Shown here piece after piece: positions 29,086 through 38,379 of a stretch of 64,000 nucleotides of DNA. Source of the DNA: M3007 sp041392625 (GTDB lineage Bacteria; Bacteroidota; Bacteroidia; Chitinophagales; Saprospiraceae); the NCBI GenBank assembly GCA_041392625.1, contig JAWKLR010000001.1:1-64000 (forward strand), in the 5' to 3' direction. Made by a program: the position numbers and the translations under genes. Under the pieces are notes generated by a model. That model saw nothing but the letters and a program-made list of their open reading frames with translations, was not told where the DNA came from and made no database searches. Position 1 is the first letter of the stretch. Each line of letters begins with the position of its first letter.

Positions 29086-30453
29086 TTATGGTTTTACCCG
29101 ACGGGTTTTGCCTTCTTCTGATTTCTCTTTGTAAATCTCATCGCGTGTGCGGTAGGGCACACTCTCAAGCAACTTGATTTGCTGCTCACGCACATTCACA
29201 AATGCATCGAAGTCTTCACCTTTGATTGGTTCCGGTTGTGGGAGGTGTAGGCGCAAGTGATCAACCTGTCGACCGTTTTTCCAGAAACGGAAACAAACGT
29301 GTGGGCCGGTTGCCAAGCCGGTTGAGCCGACATATCCGATGGTTTGTCCTTGTATAACCCGTGTTCCCGGGCGAATACCTTTTGCATGCTTCTGCATGTG
29401 GAGGTACTGGGTTTCGTACATATTGTCGTGGCGAATTTTTACGAAAATTCCGTTGCCGCCCCGACGTGTTGCCTCTGTAACAACCCCATCTGCTACTGCA
29501 ATGATGGGCGTTCCATAAGGTGCTGCATAGTCTGTTCCAAAGTGAGGACGGCTGTATTTCAGAATTGGGTGTTTCCGGCTGAGAGAATAGCGGCTGGAAA
29601 TCCGGCTGAATTTAACCGGTGCTTTCAAGAATGCTTTGCGAGCCGGGCGACCATCAAAATCGAAGTATTGAGTGCGTTCGCCATCTTTGTCAAAACTGAA
29701 AGAATAGAAGTTTTCTCCTTCGCGTTCGTATTGAGCAGCCAGGATTTTACCTGTACCTACTTTTTCTCCTTCTACATAATGTTGTTCATAAACCACCTTA
29801 AAGCGATCGCCTTTTTTCTGGTGGTAAAAGTCAACAGAGGCCGCAAGCACATCAATCATACCGTCTGCCAGTTCGTAACTGAGACCGTTGTCGGTAAGCG
29901 CTTGCCAGAAGTTTGTTTCCAGTACACCTGAAGATGAAACTATTTCGGTAAAGACTTCCCGTTCAACAATGTTCACTTCAAAAGGCTCGCGCAAATCGAA
30001 CATGGCATACCGATATGGAGATGGTTCGTACACCATGAAGCGCGGTTTCTCGCCCTTTTCTTCAGAGATAAAAAACAATTTCTTTCCAACCCGCATGGAG
30101 TTGATGTTGAATTTGTCTTTGCAATTATCCACCAACTGTTGGATTTCCGGATAGGTAAGGCCCTGGTCCAGCAGGATATTGCCCAGTACATCACCGGATT
30201 TGAGTTCGTCTTCGAACAAGTGGAATTCATCCATTGCCAATCCCCAGCGCAGGTTTTCCGGAACTACCGGCAACGCATCCAACGTAGGTTCAGCCAATGC
30301 TAGTGCAGCGGCTTGTTGGTTTTTAGGTGATTGGAAATAAGTAATAAGAAGTGCTATAATCAATGCGGAGCAACCAGCGATGGTCCAATTCCGTCTTTTT
30401 TTATTCCAAAACAGGCGCTTAGGCGACTGTGGCTTATTGTCATCTGAACTCAC
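29086..30453 (-). CDS. M23-family murein endopeptidase-like protein, membrane anchored
   Basis: A 455-aa protein with one membrane segment (~24-40) after a basic N-terminus, a LysM/OapA-like region (~75-140) and a long linker. The M23 (LytM) domain lies at ~300-410. It shows HFGTDYA (His304, Asp308, zinc ligands) and YLHMQKH (His352). The usual HxH pair reads GPHVCFRFW, keeping catalytic-position His385 but placing Cys387 at the third zinc ligand. Cys can bind zinc and this variant seems frequent in Bacteroidota M23 proteins as I recall them, so activity is possible. Role inferred: peptidoglycan remodelling at the inner membrane's outer face. Confidence 0.9.
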   Translation of the reverse strand: MSSDDNKPQSPKRLFWNKKRRNWTIAGCSALIIALLITYFQSPKNQQAAALALAEPTLDALPVVPENLRWGLAMDEFHLFEDELKSGDVLGNILLDQGLTYPEIQQLVDNCKDKFNINSMRVGKKLFFISEEKGEKPRFMVYEPSPYRYAMFDLREPFEVNIVEREVFTEIVSSSGVLETNFWQALTDNGLSYELADGMIDVLAASVDFYHQKKGDRFKVVYEQHYVEGEKVGTGKILAAQYEREGENFYSFSFDKDGERTQYFDFDGRPARKAFLKAPVKFSRISSRYSLSRKHPILKYSRPHFGTDYAAPYGTPIIAVADGVVTEATRRGGNGIFVKIRHDNMYETQYLHMQKHAKGIRPGTRVIQGQTIGYVGSTGLATGPHVCFRFWKNGRQVDHLRLHLPQPEPIKGEDFDAFVNVREQQIKLLESVPYRTRDEIYKEKSEEGKTRRVKP

Positions 30454-30822
30454 GAGTACGATCTATTTTCAGGTTAATTGTTTGGAAAGCAGTGCTTTTT
30501 AAAGGCATTTTAATTGCCAGAGACCAAGCACGTACTTTGTTATAAAGACGATAAACTATGAAAATGAAGCAGAATATGGTGGGTAATTCAGCGTGTTAAT
30601 CCAAGGTAACCCGGAAAGGAATAATGGGTTTGTGTCGGATAACACTAAGGCAAAAATAGAATTGCATTTCAACTTTTCACTATTTCCTTTAAAAATTAAC
30701 TCCTTGTTCAGAAGTTTTTTACAATTTCATCCGGTAAGGGGCAGAAATAGCAAAAGATTAATCAAATTGTAGGACCGGTCCCAGACAATTAAATTCCAAT
30801 TGCGTGGAATCGGTCCTGTTTG
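30454..30822. other. intergenic gap between korB and the M23 gene
   Basis: No gene seen. On the minus strand a TATTTTTG box (30651-30658) could serve the M23 gene with a ~190-nt leader, though no TTG sits at the right distance. An imperfect hairpin with arms AGGACCG and CGGTCCT (about 30770-30817) follows the korB stop and may end that operon, without a clear T-run. Confidence 0.45.
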
Positions 30823-31874
30823 TTACCGGAAAGAGGCATTTATTTGATCAAGTGGGCCTGACCCCGGGCAAACATCCTGTTGGGGTAAGGCATTGAGCGG
30901 TTGATTGCAGGTCTGAATCAATTGATGGAAGTTTGGCCGTTCCGGATCGATGTACAGCAGGCCCGTCAGAATTTCATTTTCAGCCTCTGCACGGTGCAAT
31001 GCTGTGATGGCCGAGATCCGACTGCTTGGATCCCAATCGTTTGCCAGTTTATTCAAGGTTATTTGGCCTCCGTTGTGGAGTTGAATGTGCTGGCTGCTGC
31101 CTTCCTCGTAATCCGTTGTGATCTCGTTTTGAATAGGCACAAAATCCAGGGCTGAAGTGGTTTCGATATGATCCCGCACATAGTCATAAGCCTTGGTAGA
31201 TCCAGGATTGTTGTTGAAGGTGACACATGGAGAAATTACATCTATTAATGCAAACCCGCCATGCCGCATTGCACTTTTGATCAAAGGAACCAATTGCCCT
31301 TTATCTCCGGAAAAACTACGGGCCACAAAGGATGCGCCCAGTTCAATGGCCAGACCGGCAAGATTGATGGATGTAAAGTTGTTGATGTGTCCGGATTTGT
31401 TTTTGGAGCCGGTATCCGCGGTGGCCGAATCCTGTCCCTTTGTCAATCCGTAGCAACCATTGTTCATCACAATATAAACCATGTTCAGGTTGCGACGGAT
31501 CGCATGTACGAACTGCCCCATGCCTATCGAGGCGGAGTCGCCATCGCCGGAAACACCTAAATACAAGAGTTCTTTGTTGGCGAGATTTGCTCCGGTAGCA
31601 ACGGATGGCATTCTGCCGTGAACGGAGTTAAAACCGTGCGAGTTTCCCAAAAAGTAGGTAGGGGTTTTGGAGGAGCATCCAATCCCGGATAATTTGGCCA
31701 GGCGGTGTGGCTCAATGTCCATTTCATAGCAGGCTTGTACAATGGCACCGGAGATGGAGTCGTGTCCACAGCCTGCACAAAGGGTTGAAATTGCCCCTTC
31801 ATAGTCTTTTCGGGCATAACCCAACTTGTTTTTGGGTAGAAGGGGGTGTCTGAATGGGGAACATTATAACTCAT
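30823..31874 (-). CDS. korB: 2-oxoacid:ferredoxin oxidoreductase, beta subunit (frameshift near N-terminus)
   Basis: The TPP-binding subunit of a KorAB-type enzyme that oxidatively decarboxylates 2-oxoacids (probably 2-oxoglutarate) to acyl-CoA with ferredoxin reduction. Motifs: STLCAGCGHDSI, GIGCSSKTP, HGRMPSVATGANLAN and the TPP loop GVSGDGDSASIGMGQ. The long frame begins only at a TTG (31824). An ATG at 31872-31874 overlaps the korA stop as ATGA and reads MSYNVPHSDTP before the frame is lost at a run of five C (minus strand; G at 31842-31846). A sixth C would join it to LLPKNKLGYARKDYEG, the expected start. This looks like a one-base homopolymer deletion. Third gene of the operon. Confidence 0.9.
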
Positions 31875-33696
31875 AATTCTGTGCTATTAAGGGCGCCAAT
31901 GTGGGATTTTACGCTGTCTAAAATAAATTGTGCAGTGATGGGCATGCCATCGTAATTGAGAATTGAAATCAATTTCTCCGGATTAAGGTGCAAGCTTCGT
32001 TTGTAAGCAAACTGCGCATCTGCGCATCGCGGTTTTGTTCAATAATCAAAATGGATTTATGGGCATCGATGAAATCCTGGACATCCTGATTGAATGGGCA
32101 GGCCCGCAATCGCATGGCATCTACCGGCAATCCATCTGCAGCCAGTAAGTCACAAGCCTCCAGGGCAGAATACGAACTGGTTCCGAAGAAGATGATTCCG
32201 ACTTCCGATTGATTGGTTTCCTGATAGAATTCTGGTTTGGGAACAAGGCTTTTGGCCGTGTCCCACTTGACCATTAGTCGGTCTACATTGCGAATATAGG
32301 CATCACCAGACTCGGTATAGCGGGCGTATTCATCGTGTGAAGTGCCTCGTGTGAAGTACGAACCTTTAGTAGGGTGGGTGCCAGGAATGGTGCGGAACCC
32401 AATTCCATCACCATCGACATCCAGGTAACGTCCCCAATCGGCCATTTGATCGAGTTCTTCGGCACTCAGCACTTTTCCACGGTCGTATACGCGACTGTCA
32501 TCCCATTCAAACGGCTCAGACATGTGGTCATTCATGCCAAGATCCAGGTCCGTCATTACGAAGACCGGAGTCTGAAGGCGTTCTGCTAGGTCAAAAGCAT
32601 CTGCAGTGTGCTCAAAACACTCCTTAGGAGTATTGGGAAATAATAATACATGTCGGGTGTCTCCATGTGAGGCATATGCCGAAGACAGAATGTCTGATTG
32701 TTGGGTCCGCGTCGGCATTCCGGTAGATGGTCCGCCGCGTTGTACATTGATCAAAACAACGGGGATTTCAGCAAAATAGGCCAGCCCAATAAATTCGCTC
32801 ATGAGTGAAACACCCGGTCCGCTTGTGGATGTAAACGCACGCGCTCCATTCCAGGCAGCACCGATGACCATTCCAATGGAGGCAAGTTCATCTTCAGCCT
32901 GGACAATTGCAAAGCGGTTAAGTCCTGTTTCCGGATCTTTCCGGTGTTTGTTGGCATATTTTTCAAAAGCCCCCATGATGGAGGTTGATGGCGTGATGGG
33001 GTACCAGGCGGCGACGGTTGCCCCTGCATACAAGGCTCCCAATGCACAGGCTGTATTGCCATCGACGATGATTTTATCTTTCACCTGGTCGGCCGCTTTC
33101 AGACAAAAAGCCAATGGCTCTTTGAAGTGATCACGGGCGTAATTTGCACCCAATTCAATCGCAGTGAAGTTGGACTCAATCAGTTTGTCTTTCCCTTTAA
33201 ACTGAAGGCGCACGCTTTCACGCAACACTTCCATATCCATGCACAACAGTTGTGCAAGTGCACCTACATATACGATGTTTTTGAGCAGTTGTACTTTTCG
33301 AGGGTCGGAAAAGTGTTCCATGCACAAAAGGGTCATTGGTATGCCCATGTATCGGATGTCCGTCCTCCTGCCTGTCTCAGGCAATGGCTTGCTGCTGTCG
33401 TAGATAAAACATCCTCCGGGTAGTACACTGGCTGTGTCCTGTGTATGGCTTTGTGGGTTGACAGCGACCATAATGTCGACGCCGGCGCGTCTTCCGAGAT
33501 AGCCTTTTTCACTTACCCGCACTTCATACCAGGTTGGAAGGCCCTGAATGTTGGACGGGAATATATTTTTGGGCGTAACGGGAATTCCCATTCGAAAGAT
33601 CGTCTTGGCAAAAAGGGTATTTGCACTGGCAGAACCCGTACCATTTACATTGGCAAAACGGATTACAAAATCGTTGGTACTTATAGATGGGTTCAT
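31871..33696 (-). CDS. korA: 2-oxoacid:ferredoxin oxidoreductase, fused gamma-alpha subunit (frameshift near C-terminus)
   Basis: A ~608-aa subunit. Residues ~10-190 are the gamma domain (RFANVNGTGSASANTLFAKT) and ~200-575 the alpha domain, with YPITPSTSIMGAFEKYA and TSGPGVSLMSEF. The first frame stops at 31969 after NEACTLIRRN. Directly there another frame continues LNPEKLISILNYDGMPITAQ and ends with TGA at 31871-31873, which is how this family normally ends and makes a 4-bp overlap with the korB ATG. A single-base change at about 31985-31992 therefore split the end. The start overlaps the preceding gene by 4 bp. Works with the beta subunit on the reductive or oxidative TCA segment. Confidence 0.9.
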
Positions 33697-35471
33697 ATTG
33701 ATCCGGCTTTTGCAGTGTTGTACAGGAATTTTTGCATGTCCCAGGCAGCCGTAGGGCAGCGTTCAGCACACAGGCCGCAGTGTAGGCACATGTCTTCGTC
33801 TTTTATCATCACTCTGGTAGTTGGTAAAGGACTGGATACGTACAGATCCTGACTGAGGTTTACTGCCGGTGCATTCAGGTTCTGTCGGAGTTCTTCCTCG
33901 TCCATGTTTTGAGTAAAGGTGATGCACGTAGTGGGGCAAATATCCACGCAGGCATCGCATTCTATGCAGCGATCGGTGTTGAATACGGTTTGAATATCGC
34001 AATTCAAACAACGCTGTGCTTCCTGATACCCCAGGCCCGGGTTGAAGCCAAGTTCGACTTCCATTTTCCGGTCTTGCAAGCTGGCTGTTTTGTCTGCATG
34101 CGGAACCTGGTAGCGTTGATCTGCCACAACGGCATTGTCGTACATCCATTCGTGGATGCCCATTTTTTGTTTTAGCAAATTCGTAAGCGGGCTGGGCCGA
34201 TCTGCAAGCAAGTCTTTTCCCTCGCAATACAGATGAATTGAAACTGCCGCTTCATGGCCATGTGCAACCGCGGTGATCACATTTTCAGGTCCAAATGCTG
34301 CATCGCCTCCGAAGAATACACGCTCATTTCCAGACTGGAAACTTTTTTTATTTAAAACAGGTACATCCCATTTGTCAAATTCGATTCCAAGGTTGCGTTC
34401 GATCCAGGGAAATGCATTATCCTGGCCAATGGCGATAATGACGTCATCTGCTTCCATAAAGACATCTTCGCCCAAGGGAACCAGAGTCCGTTTGCCATTT
34501 TCATCATATCTGGCTTCTACTTTCTCAAAAAGCACTCCCTTGAGTTTTCCATTTTCCACCACAAATTCTTTGGGTGGCAGGTTGTTGTGGATCGGGATGT
34601 CTTCTCGGATGGCATCTTCAATTTCCCAGGGCGATGCTTTCATGGACTTAAACGGGCTGCGGACGACGACCTGTACCAATTCACCGCCAAGTCGGCGGGA
34701 GGTACGGCAACAGTCCATGGCAGTATTTCCACCACCGAGCACCAAAACCTTTTTGCCTATTTTATCCAAATGTCCAAAGGCAACATTTGCCAGCCATTCA
34801 ATACCGATGTGGACATTGTCTTTGGCTTCCCAGCGACCCGGAAGGTTGGGGAGGTCACGCCCTCTGGGAGCGCCCGTGCCGACAAAAACTGCGTCGTAGT
34901 CTTTTTCCAATACTTCTTTGAGGCTGGATACATAAGTTTTAAACTGTGTGTGAATTCCCAAATCCAGGATGTAGTTCACTTCCTCGTTGAGTACCTCCTC
35001 CGGGAGTCGGAAGGCCGGGATTTGTGAGCGCATCATCCCGCCTCCAACTTCCTGCTCATCAAACAGGTGGATTTCATATCCAAGCGGAGCCAGGTCGCGG
35101 GCGACCGTAAGGGATGCTGGTCCACCACCAATCAGGGCGATCTTCTTTCCATTGGGAGGGAAGGGTCCTTGTGGCATATGGATTTTCACCTCGCCTTTGT
35201 TGTCGGCAGCAACCCGTTTGAGGCGACAAATAGCAACGGGTTCTTCTTCCACTCGGCCTCTGCGGCAGGCAGGCTCACAGGGGCGGTCGCAGGTTCTGCC
35301 CAATACACCCGGAAATACATTGGATTCCCAGTTGATCATGTATGCCTCGGTGTATTTTCCGGCGGCAATCAACCGGATGTATTCCGGTACCGGCGTATGC
35401 GCCGGGCAGGCATACTGACAGTCTACAACTTTGTGAAAGTATTCCGGATTATTAATGTTTGTTTGATCCAC
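33693..35471 (-). CDS. FAD-dependent NAD(P)H oxidoreductase with two [4Fe-4S] clusters (GltD/NfnB-like)
   Basis: A 592-aa protein starting at GTG 35469-35471. Residues ~18-90 form the cysteine-rich N-terminal helical domain of glutamate-synthase small-subunit-like proteins (CQYACPAHTPVPEY, CDRPCEPACRRG). Two nucleotide folds follow: IALIGGGPASLTVARDLA for FAD and VLVLGGGNTAMDCCRTSRR for NAD(P). The C-terminus has two ferredoxin motifs, CIECDACVDICP and CLHCGLCAERCP. It heads the korA-korB operon with a 4-bp overlap, so it probably moves electrons between ferredoxin reduced by KorAB and NAD(P)H. A TATATTTG box (minus strand, 35500-35507) lies ~30 bp upstream. Confidence 0.9.
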   Translation of the reverse strand: MDQTNINNPEYFHKVVDCQYACPAHTPVPEYIRLIAAGKYTEAYMINWESNVFPGVLGRTCDRPCEPACRRGRVEEEPVAICRLKRVAADNKGEVKIHMPQGPFPPNGKKIALIGGGPASLTVARDLAPLGYEIHLFDEQEVGGGMMRSQIPAFRLPEEVLNEEVNYILDLGIHTQFKTYVSSLKEVLEKDYDAVFVGTGAPRGRDLPNLPGRWEAKDNVHIGIEWLANVAFGHLDKIGKKVLVLGGGNTAMDCCRTSRRLGGELVQVVVRSPFKSMKASPWEIEDAIREDIPIHNNLPPKEFVVENGKLKGVLFEKVEARYDENGKRTLVPLGEDVFMEADDVIIAIGQDNAFPWIERNLGIEFDKWDVPVLNKKSFQSGNERVFFGGDAAFGPENVITAVAHGHEAAVSIHLYCEGKDLLADRPSPLTNLLKQKMGIHEWMYDNAVVADQRYQVPHADKTASLQDRKMEVELGFNPGLGYQEAQRCLNCDIQTVFNTDRCIECDACVDICPTTCITFTQNMDEEELRQNLNAPAVNLSQDLYVSSPLPTTRVMIKDEDMCLHCGLCAERCPTAAWDMQKFLYNTAKAGSI

Positions 35472-35831
35472 GGAATTTCATTATTTAATTTGATGAAGTC
35501 AAATATAAGAACGTAGATTGTTTTGAGAAATAAAAAAGATCATTATCCGAAATGATATTAACCATAGAAATCTTCCAAAGCGCATGAGTAAAGCAAATTA
35601 TTCTCCTTAATTTTGCCCCTCAGGCGGTGGGCTTTTGCCGTCTCCCACTGTACGTCAATTAGGAAATGCAGTGAATCATATAGCATGTAGGCCTTCGATT
35701 ATAATCGGCTCATGCGTCTAATCCACAACTATTTTGCTCTGGTATAGAATAGAGGCATCCACATTTGCTTGGTGTTTGCTTCAGGCCATTTTGGTGTGCA
35801 GTCGATCCAGAATTAATTAAAATAACTTCAT
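35472..35831. other. divergent promoter region
   Basis: Divergent spacer between the kor operon and the mutase gene. It holds a minus-strand -7 box TATATTTG (35500-35507) and a plus-strand TAATTTTG (35608-35615), both without an obvious TTG at the right distance. The plus-strand transcript would have a ~210-nt leader beginning with a GC-rich region (35622-35655, GGCGGTGGG...CTCCCAC) able to fold. I recognise no known riboswitch in it. Confidence 0.45.
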
Positions 35832-37220
35832 TTGGCACTAATTAAATCTATTTCGGGATTTCGCGGAACCATCGGGGGAAAAGCCGGCGAAAACCTCACG
35901 CCACAAGATGTGGTGGAATGTACCGCGGCATTTGGTTCCTGGATCAAGGAGAAATCCGGGTCAACCAAAATTGTTATTGGCAGGGATGGCCGTATTTCAG
36001 GAGAAATTGTTTCTCAGTTGGTTATTCAGACCCTGCGTGGTTTGGGTATGGATGTAGTAGATCTTGGTCTGAGCACTACACCTACAGTCGAAATTGCCGT
36101 TCCATTGGAACAGGCAGGTGGAGGCATTATTCTTACTGCTAGCCACAATCCACGAGAGTGGAATGCCTTGAAATTACTAAACAGCCGCGGTGAGTTCATC
36201 AGTGGTGCTGACGGGCAGGAAGTATTGGCAAAAATTGATGCCGGAAACATTGAGTACGCTTCGGTAGATGCCCTGGGTACGTATCGTGCTGACGATTCTT
36301 ACATTCAGCGGCATATTGATCAGATTCTCGGCTTGCCGCTCGTGGCAGTTGATTTGATAAAAGAAAAAAACTATAAAATTGTCCTGGATGCCATCAACTC
36401 CACCGGTGCACTTGCAGTGCCTCCATTGCTGGAGGCCTTAGGCTGTGAAGTGGAGGTGATTAACGGCGATTGCTCGGGAAATTTTGCCCATAACCCGGAG
36501 CCCTTGTGGCAGCATTTGCGCGGATTGTCATCCGAGGTGAAGTCCCGAAAAGCCCATTTGGGGATTGCTGTTGATCCGGATGTTGACCGGCTGGTGTTTA
36601 TGTGTGAGGATGGCGAATTGTTTGGAGAGGAGTACACCCTGGTGGCAGTTGCTGATTACGTGTTGGCGCAGAACCCCGGCGATACGGTTTCCAATTTATC
36701 TTCATCCCGTGCACTTGCCGATGTTACCCGATCACACAACGGAACCTACCATGCCTCGGCTGTTGGTGAAGTGCATGTTGTAACTAAAATGAAGGAAGTC
36801 GGTGCGGTGATTGGAGGAGAAGGAAACGGCGGCATCATTTATCCACCGCTTCATTATGGGCGGGATGCATTGGTTGGAATTGCTCTGTTTCTAAGCCATC
36901 TGGCTCAAACAGGAAAGAAGATGTCGGTGCTCCGCCAAAAGTATCCCGATTACCACATGCACAAAACAAAAATTGAACAGTCGGCCGATATTGATCTGGA
37001 CCGTGTTTTTGCAGAGTTAACCCATAAGTACCGAAATGAAAATATCAATACCATCGATGGTTTGAAAATTGATTTTGACAACGGCTGGGTACACCTCCGC
37101 CCGTCTAATACCGAACCCATTATCCGAATTTATTCCGAAAGCCATTCTACCGTAATTGCAGAAAACCTGGCTCGCAAAATCATGAGCGATATCCAGGATA
37201 TTCGAATTGAAAATCAGTAA
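35832..37220 (+). CDS. glmM: phosphoglucosamine mutase / phosphomannomutase family enzyme
   Basis: A 462-aa alpha-D-phosphohexomutase. The catalytic serine is Ser104 in TASHNP, the metal loop is DPDVDR (Asp248, 250, 252), the sugar-binding loop is GEGNGG and the phosphate-binding loop is RPSNTEP. By closeness to the Bacteroidota proteins annotated GlmM it likely converts glucosamine-6-P to glucosamine-1-P for peptidoglycan and lipopolysaccharide; a phosphomannomutase role cannot be excluded. The start is TTG 35832; no ATG lies near the conserved first strand (LIKSISGFRGTIGG). The cysteine desulfurase follows after 6 bp. Confidence 0.88.
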   Translation: MALIKSISGFRGTIGGKAGENLTPQDVVECTAAFGSWIKEKSGSTKIVIGRDGRISGEIVSQLVIQTLRGLGMDVVDLGLSTTPTVEIAVPLEQAGGGIILTASHNPREWNALKLLNSRGEFISGADGQEVLAKIDAGNIEYASVDALGTYRADDSYIQRHIDQILGLPLVAVDLIKEKNYKIVLDAINSTGALAVPPLLEALGCEVEVINGDCSGNFAHNPEPLWQHLRGLSSEVKSRKAHLGIAVDPDVDRLVFMCEDGELFGEEYTLVAVADYVLAQNPGDTVSNLSSSRALADVTRSHNGTYHASAVGEVHVVTKMKEVGAVIGGEGNGGIIYPPLHYGRDALVGIALFLSHLAQTGKKMSVLRQKYPDYHMHKTKIEQSADIDLDRVFAELTHKYRNENINTIDGLKIDFDNGWVHLRPSNTEPIIRIYSESHSTVIAENLARKIMSDIQDIRIENQ

Positions 37221-37226
37221 GAAGCT

Positions 37227-38360
37227 ATGCAACGAGTGTATTTCGACAACGCAGCAACTACCCCCATTTCTGAGGAAGTAATTGACGCTATGGTACCGGT
37301 AATGCGCGGGTATTTTGGAAACCCCTCCAGTATTCATGCCGAAGGCCGACAGGTGCGAGCGGCATTGGAAACCGCACGGAAGACGGTTGCGGATTGCATT
37401 GGAGCCAGTGCCGCAGAAGTGTTTTTTACCTCCGGAGGTACAGAAAGCAACAACATGGCGCTGAAGTGTGCTGTGCGCGATTTGGGCGTTCAACGCATCA
37501 TCTCCAGTCCCACAGAACATCACTGCGGTTTGCATACCCTGGAAAGTTTGCAAACGGAAAAAGGAGTTGAAGTTGTTTGGCTACCTGTGAACGAACTTGG
37601 ACGTATCTCCATGGAAGATCTGGAGCGCGAACTTGCAAAAACAGATGCGGGAACCACCCTGGTTTCCTTGATGCATGCCAATAATGAAATTGGTACCCAA
37701 CTTGATATTCATGCAGTAGGAGAGTTGTGTGCACAATACAAGGCTTATTTTCACTCGGATACAGTGCAGACTATGGGCCACTTTCCAATCAACGTACAGG
37801 AATTGAAAATCAACTTCCTGTCTGGTGCAGCACATAAATTCCATGGCCCCAAAGGCGTTGGATTTATCTATATCAATGGCGATGCTCCGATCAAGCCGTT
37901 TATTGACGGGGGCTCTCAGGAGCGGAATATGCGCGGCGGTACAGAAAACGTATATGGTATTGTTGGGCTTGCAAAAGCATTGGAACTGGCCTGTTCCCAA
38001 ATGGAAGAGCGCCGGAAAAAAATTGAATCACTTCGGAATTATATGCGTGAGCGCCTGCTGGCTGAAATTCCGGGAGTAGGATTTAATGGGGATGTAGACG
38101 GAGCCAGTTTGTACACCGTACTGAGCACCTCCTTCCCGGCTTCGCCCAAAGGCGAATTGTTGCTTTTGAATATGGACATTGCCGGCATCAGTGCTTCTGG
38201 TGGAAGCGCTTGCTCAAGTGGTGCTGAAAAGGGAAGTCATGTGTTGGAGGCAATCCAGGCAGACCCCGATCGGAAGAGCATTCGCTTTTCGTTTTCACAT
38301 TACAATACAAAGGAAGAAGTGGATTGGGTGCTTGAAAAAATCAAACCCATGGTGCTTTAG
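37227..38360 (+). CDS. cysteine desulfurase (IscS/NifS family)
   Basis: A 377-aa PLP enzyme that takes sulfur from cysteine for iron-sulfur clusters and thio-modification of tRNA. The PLP lysine is Lys204 in AAHKFHGPKG. The catalytic Cys is Cys329 in GGSACSSGAEKG, a group I-type loop. FDNAATTP at the N-terminus, TSGGTESNN and MRGGTENV are also typical. Length is slightly short of IscS (~400), closer to NifS/IscS-like second copies, so I withhold a symbol. It is 6 bp after glmM and probably cotranscribed, without obvious functional link. Confidence 0.93.
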   Translation: MQRVYFDNAATTPISEEVIDAMVPVMRGYFGNPSSIHAEGRQVRAALETARKTVADCIGASAAEVFFTSGGTESNNMALKCAVRDLGVQRIISSPTEHHCGLHTLESLQTEKGVEVVWLPVNELGRISMEDLERELAKTDAGTTLVSLMHANNEIGTQLDIHAVGELCAQYKAYFHSDTVQTMGHFPINVQELKINFLSGAAHKFHGPKGVGFIYINGDAPIKPFIDGGSQERNMRGGTENVYGIVGLAKALELACSQMEERRKKIESLRNYMRERLLAEIPGVGFNGDVDGASLYTVLSTSFPASPKGELLLLNMDIAGISASGGSACSSGAEKGSHVLEAIQADPDRKSIRFSFSHYNTKEEVDWVLEKIKPMVL

Positions 38361-38379
38361 ACATCCTCTTAGTTTTATT

